Program-made: the position numbers and the translations under genes
Assembly: GCA_001803045.1 (NCBI GenBank)
Contig: MHAR01000066.1
Span: forward strand, 5,218-69,217
From: Ignavibacteria bacterium RIFOXYB12_FULL_35_14
GTDB taxonomy: Bacteria; Bacteroidota; Ignavibacteria; Ignavibacteriales; Ignavibacteriaceae
DNA length: 64,000 nt
Direction of reading: 5' to 3'
Part shown: piece by piece, positions 55,242-62,807 of the stretch
How positions within the stretch are numbered: the first letter of the stretch is position 1
How the letters are laid out: every line of letters begins with the position of its first letter
Notes under the pieces: generated by a model
What the model was told of the DNA's origin: nothing
Databases searched by the model: none
The model's input: only the letters and a program-made list of their open reading frames with translations

Positions 55242-55257
55242 ATAGTAGTCACATTTA

Positions 55258-56736
55258 TTAAATTTGTAAAGTTATTATAAACTGGCAGCCGCCATCAATA
55301 TTTTGTGCATCAAGTTGCCAACCGCATCTTTCTTTTGCCATGGTATAAGCGAGATAACAGCCGTAGCCGCTGTTTCTCCCCCTTTCTGATTTTGTTGATG
55401 TATTCTCAAGGAAAGCTTTTTTTATTCCTGAAGAATCTTCTTCTAATAATTCTTTTTTTATTCCGGCGCCGTTATCTTGAATAATAATCCTAGCTGAACT
55501 GGTGTCAGAGAAATACTCGGTTTTTATTGTGATAATTAAATTATTTACACATGCATGATCAATACTGTTCTGTATTAGTGGTTCAATAATTTCCCAGATA
55601 ACATATTCATTAATTTGCAGACAGGGAAGTTTTTCATCAAGCTCAAGATTAAATTTCACAATTTCAATAGTACTTTTTGCTCTCAGAAAAATATTCTTTG
55701 TAATAAATCGAACTAGTTCATTTAGATTAGTTTGAAATAACGGATTTCTTATCGTTTGAATTGTGGGTTCATACCATTTCATATCATAAATAACTCGCGA
55801 AACGAAATGAGCATATTTCATAATGCGGTATTTTATTTCATCCAGTGTATCAGCGGGTAATTGCATTATATCCTCTTTTATAAAGCCCATAATTTTTTCG
55901 GCTTTATGATGAGTATGATAAATTCTCTTTGTAAACATTGCTTCATTTTCGTGTATAACTTTTTCCTTTACACGGCTTTCGTGTTCTTCAAGAAGCTTTT
56001 GCTGTACTTTGTCTCTTTCCTTAAGAGTGTATGATGATACGTAATACATTCCCAACAATCCAAAAATAATCAGCGAAGAATATATTATTCCCATTTCATC
56101 GTAGCCCGCAGCAATTTCTTTGGTTATCTGTGTTAGGTCAGGGGCATACTTCATATACAATATTCCAACGTATTCACCTCTGGGAATGAACGGCACGAAA
56201 ATATAGAAAGTGCTATTATCTACCAAAACGCTTTTAATCCTTTCGGTTGCGAAAACTTCATTTTTAAAATTTTTATAGAGCTTAATAGTTTCATTATTAA
56301 TTCCGTTTGTTGATAAAGGAAGCGGCCATTGGTTATCGTACAGGTATGAATACAAAACATCACCGTCTTTTATCGAATATATTTTTTTGCCATCGGAAAC
56401 CAGTAAAGAAATTTCCCGAACATTTTGCTGTGGTATTTGCTGGCTTAATACAATGTTAAATGCTCGAATAATTTTTCTCTTTTCTTCAGGCTGAAGAACA
56501 TCCACCGGCTTTACTGTTTCAACAATTAACTCCAGCGAAGTAGTAGTAATATTTGCAAATCTTTCTGCTGAATCCCGTTTATACCATTCCTGTGTTTTTG
56601 TTAAAAATTTATTAACTGACACCTTATTTACGAATGAGATGCCCATTTGAAAAATTAACAGCACAAAAAAGAAAACAGTTAAATGTTTAAACTCAAAACG
56701 GTAGTTTTTGAAACTTTCAAAAAAATATTTTTTCAT
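55258..56736 (-). CDS. Membrane sensor histidine kinase with divergent H-box
   Basis: The 492-residue protein has a TM helix at about 20-37, a periplasmic domain (about 38-205), a second TM helix (about 208-228), a coiled coil and a kinase core. The ATPase domain has an N box IEPLIQNSIDHA, G1 DNGAGIKKE and a G2-like RGRNSGYGCYLAY. In place of a canonical H-E-x-x-x-P box the dimerisation region reads RIYHTHHKAEKIMGF, with three possible phosphoacceptor histidines. It lies 15 bp after the binding-protein gene, so that protein probably presents ligand to its periplasmic domain. Confidence 0.83.
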   Translation of the reverse strand: MKKYFFESFKNYRFEFKHLTVFFFVLLIFQMGISFVNKVSVNKFLTKTQEWYKRDSAERFANITTTSLELIVETVKPVDVLQPEEKRKIIRAFNIVLSQQIPQQNVREISLLVSDGKKIYSIKDGDVLYSYLYDNQWPLPLSTNGINNETIKLYKNFKNEVFATERIKSVLVDNSTFYIFVPFIPRGEYVGILYMKYAPDLTQITKEIAAGYDEMGIIYSSLIIFGLLGMYYVSSYTLKERDKVQQKLLEEHESRVKEKVIHENEAMFTKRIYHTHHKAEKIMGFIKEDIMQLPADTLDEIKYRIMKYAHFVSRVIYDMKWYEPTIQTIRNPLFQTNLNELVRFITKNIFLRAKSTIEIVKFNLELDEKLPCLQINEYVIWEIIEPLIQNSIDHACVNNLIITIKTEYFSDTSSARIIIQDNGAGIKKELLEEDSSGIKKAFLENTSTKSERGRNSGYGCYLAYTMAKERCGWQLDAQNIDGGCQFIITLQI

Positions 56737-56751
56737 AACTTCACTTTAGAA

Positions 56752-58083
56752 TTATCTTATTAATACCTGTCCTAGGTAAATTTTCTCTGAGGCTTTTTTT
56801 AGCGCATCTTCTACTGAAATCTGCTTCTTAATTGCAAGATAAAGATAATAAGAAATTATATCTGATACTTTTGTGTAATCTTCTATAAACGGGCGACAAA
56901 ATCCATTGTTTAACAGTTGATATGCAAAAGCAAGATTTTTATTTTCCGCCAGATAATTTTCCTCTTTATAAATACCTGCATTAACCGGTAATGTCTGTCT
57001 CGCTTCAAAAATTCTTTTTTGATTTTGTCTGCTTATCATAAATTTTATGAATTTAACAGCTTCCTTCTTATGATTTGAATATTTCGAAACCATAAAATTC
57101 CATCCGCCTAAAACATAAACCGGGTTTATATTTTTAAAATGTGGCAAGGCAGCGATCTCAAGATTTTCTACGATTCTCTTATGTAAGGAATCTTTCTCAA
57201 ATTCTTTAAGAAAGCTTGGCCAGCCTCTTAAAAATATCCCATTATTTTTTAAGAAATAATTGTTGCTTGAGTTTTCCCTGAAAGCTGATACAACAGGCGG
57301 AGATATTTTATGCTTATTAACTAAATCCACCAGCATTTGTAATGCCATATAAGCTTCTGGGGAATTTAATTGAATGCGACCATTCTCATAAAGATTTTTT
57401 CCTTGTCCTTGCAGAATCTCTAAAAAACTACAAACTAAACCTTCATAATCATCTGCCTGAAAAATATAGAAAGGATTTTTGTTATTATACTTTTTGCCGA
57501 GTTCGATAAACTCTTCCCATGAAATAGATTCTTTTAATTTTTTTGTTAATGATTCATGATCAGGCAGTTCGTTTATTAAATCCTTCCTGTAATACATCAT
57601 CGCAACATCAATATGAATGGGAATGGCAACTAAATGCTCTTTGTAATAACATGATTTTAATGCGATGCTAAGTAAACTATCTTTAAGATAATCACGAAAA
57701 TATGTGTCTAAAGGCTGAGCCCATTTTGCAAATCTTGGTACCCATATTTGATCGATGGATACGATATCTACTTTATCATTGCTTCTCAAATATCTTGAAA
57801 GGATCTCCTTTCTTTCATTTGTAGTAAATTTTTCAAATGGGAGATGAACTGGAATGACTTCAATCTTTCCCTTATTGCTTATATTAAACTCATCAATTAA
57901 TTCCTTGTATATATCTGAAATATGATCGGTAAAATATATCTTCGCTACGCTTTCGTCGGAAAATGTTCCATCATCAAAAGGATTGAATATATAAATAAAT
58001 AAGCTTATCAGGGAAGCTGTTAAAAGTGTTATGAAATAAATGGATGGTTTGCTTAGCTTTTTCTCGGCGGTTTTTCTAATCAT
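56752..58083 (-). CDS. Membrane-anchored extracellular sugar-binding protein (family 1), sensory
   Basis: The 443-residue protein matches ABC-type sugar-binding proteins: VDIVSIDQIWVPRFAKWAQPLD, AIPIHIDVAMMYYRKDLI, ISWEEFIELGKKY and the late GGWNFMVSKYSNHKKEAVKF segment. The N-terminal hydrophobic stretch (about 15-30) has no lipobox or clear cleavage site, so it is probably a signal anchor. There are no permease or ATPase genes nearby, and the next two genes are a sensor kinase and a sigma-54 activator. I infer a sensory role, binding an alpha-glucoside and signalling through the kinase. It is the first gene of the island's minus-strand series. Confidence 0.85.
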   Translation of the reverse strand: MIRKTAEKKLSKPSIYFITLLTASLISLFIYIFNPFDDGTFSDESVAKIYFTDHISDIYKELIDEFNISNKGKIEVIPVHLPFEKFTTNERKEILSRYLRSNDKVDIVSIDQIWVPRFAKWAQPLDTYFRDYLKDSLLSIALKSCYYKEHLVAIPIHIDVAMMYYRKDLINELPDHESLTKKLKESISWEEFIELGKKYNNKNPFYIFQADDYEGLVCSFLEILQGQGKNLYENGRIQLNSPEAYMALQMLVDLVNKHKISPPVVSAFRENSSNNYFLKNNGIFLRGWPSFLKEFEKDSLHKRIVENLEIAALPHFKNINPVYVLGGWNFMVSKYSNHKKEAVKFIKFMISRQNQKRIFEARQTLPVNAGIYKEENYLAENKNLAFAYQLLNNGFCRPFIEDYTKVSDIISYYLYLAIKKQISVEDALKKASEKIYLGQVLIR

Positions 58084-58318
58084 TTGTCGTTATTTATCAT
58101 TTTTAGTGAAAAAATTCAAATAGCACTCAAAAAGTAAATTTTTTTTCAATTAATTTATCTCTAATTCTTTAAAATCCGAAATAGAAGATAAAAAAAGTCT
58201 CAGGTTATTTGAAAAGCCCAAATCTTTGCTCTCTTTCTGTCTCTCTTACTTCAAAACAAAGACTCAACTATAACTTGAAATCCTAAACAAGTTGTAATGC
58301 TATTCTTATATTTCTTTC

Positions 58319-58378
58319 TTGAAGAGGTCAATCATAATTGTGATTTTTTTTATGCGCACAGGGTTTTGGATATGGATA
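58319..58378. repeat. Right copy of the 60-bp direct repeat bracketing the glycan locus
   Basis: This copy matches 31599-31657 in the same orientation (about 47 of 60 positions). It lies in the non-coding stretch upstream of the sugar-binding gene. Both copies keep, on the minus strand, ATGATTGACCTCTTCAA, which could be the beginning or end of a lost gene. Confidence 0.7.
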
Positions 58379-58489
58379 CCCAGCAAAAAAATGTTCTGAA
58401 ACGATAATTCCCCTTGTATTCTGAGACAAGTTGATCGAAAATGTTTTTAGGTGCGTAATCCATAATCTGTGAGAATATAGTTTTTCCTT

Positions 58490-58812
58490 GATTCATCCAT
58501 TGAAGAAGATCTTATAAATGAATATATCGAAATGCCTTCATCTATTTAAATAAAGACTGGAATCGGTTTTAAATGGATGACTCCAACAGCTATAAATATT
58601 GAATTGGTTACTAAGAGTAATTCAAGGATTAACGTAAACGAATCTACAAAAACGAGAATGGACTTAATATTAGCTAAACTGGGATTCTATCAAAAAAAAT
58701 GCGCGTAAATGGTAAAGTTACAAGGGTGTGGGCTGTTAGATTTGTAGCACGTGCATCAATAGAAAATCCGGAAGAGAAATTATTCAAAGATCAAGATGAA
58801 GATATCATTTAA
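58490..58812 (+). pseudogene. Decayed C-terminal fragment of a mobile-element primase/VapE-like protein
   Basis: Reading across two frames gives SSIEEDLINEYIE, then FKWMTPTAINIELVTKSN, MDLILAKLGFYQKK and MRVNGKVTRVWAVR, ending at 58812. The parts are in order, but a stop interrupts at 58547 and the frame shifts at an A8 run (58692-58699), where one more A would restore it. The MTPTAI...LGF...NGK-RVW pattern resembles the C-terminus of phage or plasmid primase-helicase proteins; that identification is tentative. Confidence 0.45.
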
Positions 58813-59126
58813 TATTTTGTTGACAGTGTTTCCGGTGTTGACAGTAATTATATATACTGTCAACAAATCACTAAAGTATAAACAGAATAAAGAGTTAAGT
58901 TATGTTTGTTGCTAGTTGCCGATTGTGTACGATGGATGGTTGCCGCTATTTGCTTTTTTTTTACGATTGTTCTTTTGGAATTCCTCCCAATACTTATTAC
59001 TAATTATTGGTTACACCATCAACAATATACTGTAAGAGTAAATAACAAAAAGGAATAAGGATGTTGCCAGTAACATGTCGACAGCAGTTTGTGTTGCCAG
59101 TAAGGGGTCGTCAACAAAATATTAAA
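58808..59126. mobile_element. 319-bp inverted-repeat-bounded element (MITE-like or control region)
   Basis: TTTAATATTTTGTTGAC (58808-58824) and GTCAACAAAATATTAAA (59110-59126) are a perfect 17-bp inverted repeat. The interior has copies of TTGACAGT and two copies of TGTTGCCAGTAA (59062-59073 and 59091-59102). I see no target-site duplication and no transposase. A 36-codon frame (59061-59171) crosses the right end. Confidence 0.5.
58837..58864. promoter_or_regulatory. Operator-like palindrome GTTGACAGT-N10-ACTGTCAAC
   Basis: The 9-bp arms are perfect, with a 10-bp AT spacer, and a third half-site TTGACAGT lies just upstream at 58820-58827. The arrangement looks like a repressor or replication-initiator site of a mobile element. 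Confidence 0.45.
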
Positions 59127-59221
59127 GGTTTTTGGATCCTTTTGGCAAGTTCCCATACGGATACAAAATGAGCGCAGGATTTAACTAGGTATTGATTATA
59201 AAAGGTTTAACTGTAACTACA

Positions 59222-59716
59222 ATGTATACAATGATTTATAACATAAACATTTCATCCGAAGAGATGGCGGAAATATTAAAAATAAAGAATCGTAACTACA
59301 TATCGGAATTAGTTGCTGATCATGCTTTTCCTAAAACTGATTATAACAAGTATCCGCTAATTGCTTTTATTCAGAGGTGGATTGAATACCAAGAAGAGCT
59401 GCACCAGCTTGAAATTAAAAGAATAAAAGAACGTGATGCAAAAAATAGACTTGATAACGTTAACGCCGAACTAAAAGAAATAGATCTCGCCATCAAGCGT
59501 AGTATACTCATTCCGGCTAACCAGTTGGAAGATACGCTTGAAACACAAGCTGCTATCTATGTCAAAAACTTGGAAGCGCTTAAAACCAAAATCCCGAATC
59601 TTTTAAACCTTAATAAACAACAAAAAGAAGTGCTCGAAACAGAACTGATTCGTATTAAAGAACAAATTGGAAATTTACCAGCTGACATATCAGCCGCAGC
59701 AGTTAGTTTTAAATGA
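59222..59716 (+). CDS. Phage terminase small-subunit (Nu1)-like protein
   Basis: From the ATG at 59222 the protein is 164 residues. The N-terminal third, ISSEEMAEILKIKNRNYISELV, looks like a winged helix with a recognition helix, followed by YPLIAFIQRWIEY. The rest is charged helix (KRIKERDAKNRLDNVNAEL, then AIKRSILIPANQLEDTL), matching lambda Nu1 layout, where a DNA-binding head precedes a long helical linker. An upstream TTG at 59192 is possible. No large terminase or structural gene follows, so this is an orphan, probably a phage remnant near the tRNA. The functional call is tentative. Confidence 0.55.
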   Translation: MYTMIYNINISSEEMAEILKIKNRNYISELVADHAFPKTDYNKYPLIAFIQRWIEYQEELHQLEIKRIKERDAKNRLDNVNAELKEIDLAIKRSILIPANQLEDTLETQAAIYVKNLEALKTKIPNLLNLNKQQKEVLETELIRIKEQIGNLPADISAAAVSFK

Positions 59717-60066
59717 TAACATTACAGTTATTATTGGGTGTGTGCGGTGGAAAAGAAAGCCTTTACTTCAAATTGTTGATAAAAAATTTTTTTCAATCGT
59801 CTTAGTCAAATTTGAAGTTTAATTTTATATGATTTATGTTTGCAGAAAAGCTTAAAGATTTTTCATGAGATCCAATATTAATTTTAACAGAAAGCAGAAT
59901 CAGTTTAAAGGGAATGAACTCCCAAAAGCTTCTGATTTTGCTTTTCTGTTATTAACAGGATTTCTTTTAACTCAACTCCTTAATAAACTCCTTAATAACT
60001 TATTCAGTAGTAATAAAATCAACCAGGTTTTTAGAAGCGAAAAACCTAGAATTTGCATATTTTTCG
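59717..60066. other. Non-coding stretch between the terminase-like gene and tRNA-Thr
   Basis: About 350 AT-rich bases. An imperfect inverted repeat, AAAGCAGAATCAG and CTGATTTTGCTTT (12 of 13), lies near 59891-59956. AGGTTTTT/AAAAACCT at 60028-60050 forms a hairpin that may terminate the minus-strand tRNA. A 78-codon frame here runs antisense into the tRNA and is rejected. Confidence 0.5.
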
Positions 60067-60139
60067 AGCTGGCGATGGGACTCGAACCCGCAACCTATTG
60101 ATTACAAATCAATTGCTCTACCAGTTGAGCTACGCCAGC
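60067..60139 (-). tRNA. tRNA-Thr (anticodon TGT)
   Basis: On the minus strand the cloverleaf is complete: acceptor GCTGGCG/CGCCAGC, D arm GCTC/GAGC, anticodon stem ATTGA/TCAAT with loop TTTGTAA (anticodon TGT), and T arm with GGGTTCGAGTCCC. CCA is not encoded. The T stem has one weak position shared with the fragment at 31.2 kb. Its 3' side faces the glycan island, as expected for a tRNA used as an integration site. Confidence 0.96.
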
Positions 60140-60204
60140 AAAATTAAGCGCACAAAGCTAATATTATTTTGATTTCTTAGCAAGAATTGAGCATTAAAAA
60201 TAGA

Positions 60205-61539
60205 TTACTTCACTTCAGTTTTTGCTAAAAACGTCGTATCATTTGAATAAACTCTGAACTGAACCATCTTTTGCCTTATCTTTTTAATAAGCTCAAATGT
60301 AAGGGAATTATATTTATAAGATTCTCCTGTATTTAATATTTTACCTGTACTGTAGGAGATAAATCCGGCTATCGTATGGTATTCATCGGATTCGGGAAGA
60401 TCGATGTTGAAAATCTCATTAAATTCTGAAATATCCATTGATCCCAAAACATAATATTTGCCATCCGGTAGTAAACTGAAATTTTTAACTTCAGATTGAG
60501 GTGTATCACCTAAGTCACCAACAATTTCCTCGAGAATATCTTCCATAGTAATCACTCCTTCGGTTCCACCATATTCATCGGTTACAATTGCAAGTCTCTC
60601 TCCTCGTTTTTGCATCTCTTTCAATATCTCTGAAATTAATTTTGTTTCAGGAACAAAATATACCGGTCGAATTAAACTCTTGATATCAACTTGAGATTCT
60701 TCAGCAATTGATTTAATAAAATCCTTTGTGTGAAGTACTCCAACAATATTATCCAGTGAGTCTTCATAAACAGGAAGAAGTGAGTGTCCTGTTTTAATAA
60801 TGTATTTCATGATTTCGGATTTATCATTTACCATTTCAATGGCACTCATTTCGGTTCTTGGTATCATAACTTCGTTAGCGTGGAGATCATTAAACTCAAA
60901 AATATTTTCTATAATCTCCTGCTCAGTCTTATTCAATGTTCCGCTTTTTACGCTCTCCGAAATTATTACTCTTATTTCATCTTCAGACATTTTGGTTTGA
61001 TAAAAATTTGTTTCTTCCTTAAAAGGTATTAGGATTAAATTTCCTATCGCCGTAATTATTTTTACCGGATATTTAATAATCTTAGACAAAAATATTAAAG
61101 GGGAAATAGCTGCACGACCAATTATTTCTGAATACTTAAAACCTAAAGCTTTTGGAATTAAAAAACTGAAAAGTATAATCAAAAAGGAAATTAATAGTAC
61201 CGAAGAAATTCCTGCTAATAGTTCCGAGTAAATATCTAACGCATGCATTGTTTCACCGTAAAATACTTTGTAAAACAATCTCATAAACAAATGAAAACCC
61301 AGGACCGCAGATGCTATCATGAGAAGATTCGTTGAAATTTGTATCGTTCCGTAAAATGAATTCGGGTCTTCCTGGATTGACTCAAATAAATCTGCCGCTG
61401 CGTCATTTTTTTCTTTTAGCTCTTCGATTTTACTTCTTCCGAATGATACGATAGCAATGTCTGCCGCGGAAAGTGCACCGGCAAGTAAGATTAAAATGAC
61501 AACTAATACTGCTTCAATTATTAAAAAATCCATACGCAA
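60205..61539 (-). CDS. CNNM/CBS/CorC-HlyC family transporter (hemolysin-like)
   Basis: The 444-residue protein has an N-terminal CNNM (DUF21) membrane domain with about four helices (ILLAGALSAADIAIVSFGRS at the start), a cytoplasmic CBS pair (about 210-335; EVMIPRTEMSAI, VYEDSLDNIVGVLHTKDF, VTDEYGGTEGVITMEDILEEIVGD) and a C-terminal CorC_HlyC domain (LPDGKYYVLGSMDISEFNE). Members export Mg2+ or Co2+; some Bacteroidota relatives are the gliding protein GldE. Which role applies is unclear. The start may be M3 (61533). Confidence 0.88.
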   Translation of the reverse strand: MRMDFLIIEAVLVVILILLAGALSAADIAIVSFGRSKIEELKEKNDAAADLFESIQEDPNSFYGTIQISTNLLMIASAVLGFHLFMRLFYKVFYGETMHALDIYSELLAGISSVLLISFLIILFSFLIPKALGFKYSEIIGRAAISPLIFLSKIIKYPVKIITAIGNLILIPFKEETNFYQTKMSEDEIRVIISESVKSGTLNKTEQEIIENIFEFNDLHANEVMIPRTEMSAIEMVNDKSEIMKYIIKTGHSLLPVYEDSLDNIVGVLHTKDFIKSIAEESQVDIKSLIRPVYFVPETKLISEILKEMQKRGERLAIVTDEYGGTEGVITMEDILEEIVGDLGDTPQSEVKNFSLLPDGKYYVLGSMDISEFNEIFNIDLPESDEYHTIAGFISYSTGKILNTGESYKYNSLTFELIKKIRQKMVQFRVYSNDTTFLAKTEVK

Positions 61540-61690
61540 AAATATAACTATTAGATGGTTTAGTGAAATAATCTGAGAAATGATGTTATGAATCTTTCTT
61601 TTTAATAAGGAAAGCTGATTAGAATCTTAAAATTTCACTAAATTTATCTTCAGATTATGAAATTCTCTAAAAAGATCGGTAATTAATAAA

Positions 61691-62032
61691 ATGAAACCTC
61701 TGCAAATAAAAGTACTCGATAAAGCATTCCTATTGATTAAGTGGGACGAAAAATCCGAAAGTAAAATTGGATTGAAGTATCTGCGAGATGAATGTCCGTG
61801 TGCGAATTGCAAAGGCGAAACAATTTTATTAAAAACATATCGCCCGCCCAAAACTGCTATATTTAATCCTGAAATGTATAAAATTCAAAATATTCAGCCT
61901 GTTGGAGGATATGCAATTCAAATAAGTTGGTACGATGGGCATAATACTGGTATTTATTCTTGGGAGTATTTACAAAAGCTAGCTGAATATGAGTCAACTG
62001 GTCAAAGTCAAAACTATAATGCACTATTATGA
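61691..62032 (+). CDS. DUF971 domain protein
   Basis: The 113-residue protein is a single DUF971 domain, the domain that also forms the N-terminus of gamma-butyrobetaine hydroxylases. The conserved features are KYLRDECPCANCK with the C-x-x-C pair, the GGYAIQISWYDGHNTGIYSWEYL block and its histidine. A metal or iron-sulfur related role is suspected but unproven for stand-alone members. It overlaps the methyltransferase gene by 4 bp (ATGA), indicating an operon. Confidence 0.88.
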   Translation: MKPLQIKVLDKAFLLIKWDEKSESKIGLKYLRDECPCANCKGETILLKTYRPPKTAIFNPEMYKIQNIQPVGGYAIQISWYDGHNTGIYSWEYLQKLAEYESTGQSQNYNALL

Positions 62033-62793
62033 TAACAAAAGCTGAAATGAAATATTACTCTTCCCTTCTAAAAAAGAATTGTAGGGATGAAGAGAATAAG
62101 TTTTTAGTTGAAGGTGAAAAATTAATTCTTGAAGCATTAAGCAGCAGATTAGAATGTGAAGTAGTTATTTGTAAAAAAAAATTCTTTGATGAGAACGATG
62201 AAACTGTCGAGTTGCTTCGAAAACTAGTCCATAGATTTGAAATCATTTCAGAAAAAGAATTTCAGAAAATTCAAGCTACTGTTAATTCACAGGGCATTGT
62301 TGGTGTCTTTAAGAAAAAACCAACAAAAGCTTCTTCAAATGAGATTAAAGGAAAACTAATAGCCGCATTGGAAGGGATAAATGATCCTGGAAATGTTGGA
62401 ACAATTATTCGTACTGCAGATTGGTTTGGTGTGAAAGAAGTTCTAATTAGTAATAGCTGCGCTGATATTTATAACCCTAAAACCATTCGAGCGAGTGCTG
62501 GTTCGTTTTTTCATTTAACTGTTATTATTGATGATAATCTAATTCAATCCTTAGATTCTTTTAAGAATAAAGGTTACAAAATTTTATGCGCTGATATCAC
62601 CGGGAAGAATATTTATCATTATAAAAAAAGTGAAAAAGAAGTAATAGTTTTTTCAAACGAAGCGAACGGCCCATCGACCGAATTATTGAACATTGCAGAA
62701 GAAAGAGTGACGGTTCCTAAAAAAGGAATGGCGGAGTCACTTAATGTTGCAAGCGCCTCTGCCGTAATTCTGAGCGAGTTGACAAAAAATTAA
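62029..62793 (+). CDS. TrmH/SpoU-family RNA 2'-O-ribose methyltransferase
   Basis: The 254-residue protein has an N-terminal substrate-binding domain (ENKFLVEGEKLILEAL) and a SPOUT knot domain. Motif 1 is GINDPGNVGTIIRTADWFG, motif 2 IVFSNEANG (usually GNE) and motif 3 VPKKGMAESLNVASASAVIL. It should methylate the ribose of rRNA or tRNA with SAM; RlmB- and TsnR-like members look alike, so the target base is not assigned. It is translationally coupled to the DUF971 gene. Confidence 0.9.
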   Translation: MITKAEMKYYSSLLKKNCRDEENKFLVEGEKLILEALSSRLECEVVICKKKFFDENDETVELLRKLVHRFEIISEKEFQKIQATVNSQGIVGVFKKKPTKASSNEIKGKLIAALEGINDPGNVGTIIRTADWFGVKEVLISNSCADIYNPKTIRASAGSFFHLTVIIDDNLIQSLDSFKNKGYKILCADITGKNIYHYKKSEKEVIVFSNEANGPSTELLNIAEERVTVPKKGMAESLNVASASAVILSELTKN

Positions 62794-62807
62794 ATTCTTT
62801 AAAATCC

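Noticed and set aside
59061..59171. 36-codon frame with AAGGA upstream, containing two LPV..RQQ units
   Set aside because: The repeated protein units come from the TGTTGCCAGTAA DNA repeats of the inverted-repeat element; coding is not convincing.
59865..60101. 78-codon plus-strand frame with a hydrophobic centre ending in a tRNA-overlapping tail
   Set aside because: Its C-terminus is the antisense of the tRNA-Thr gene, a common artefact, and it resembles no family.
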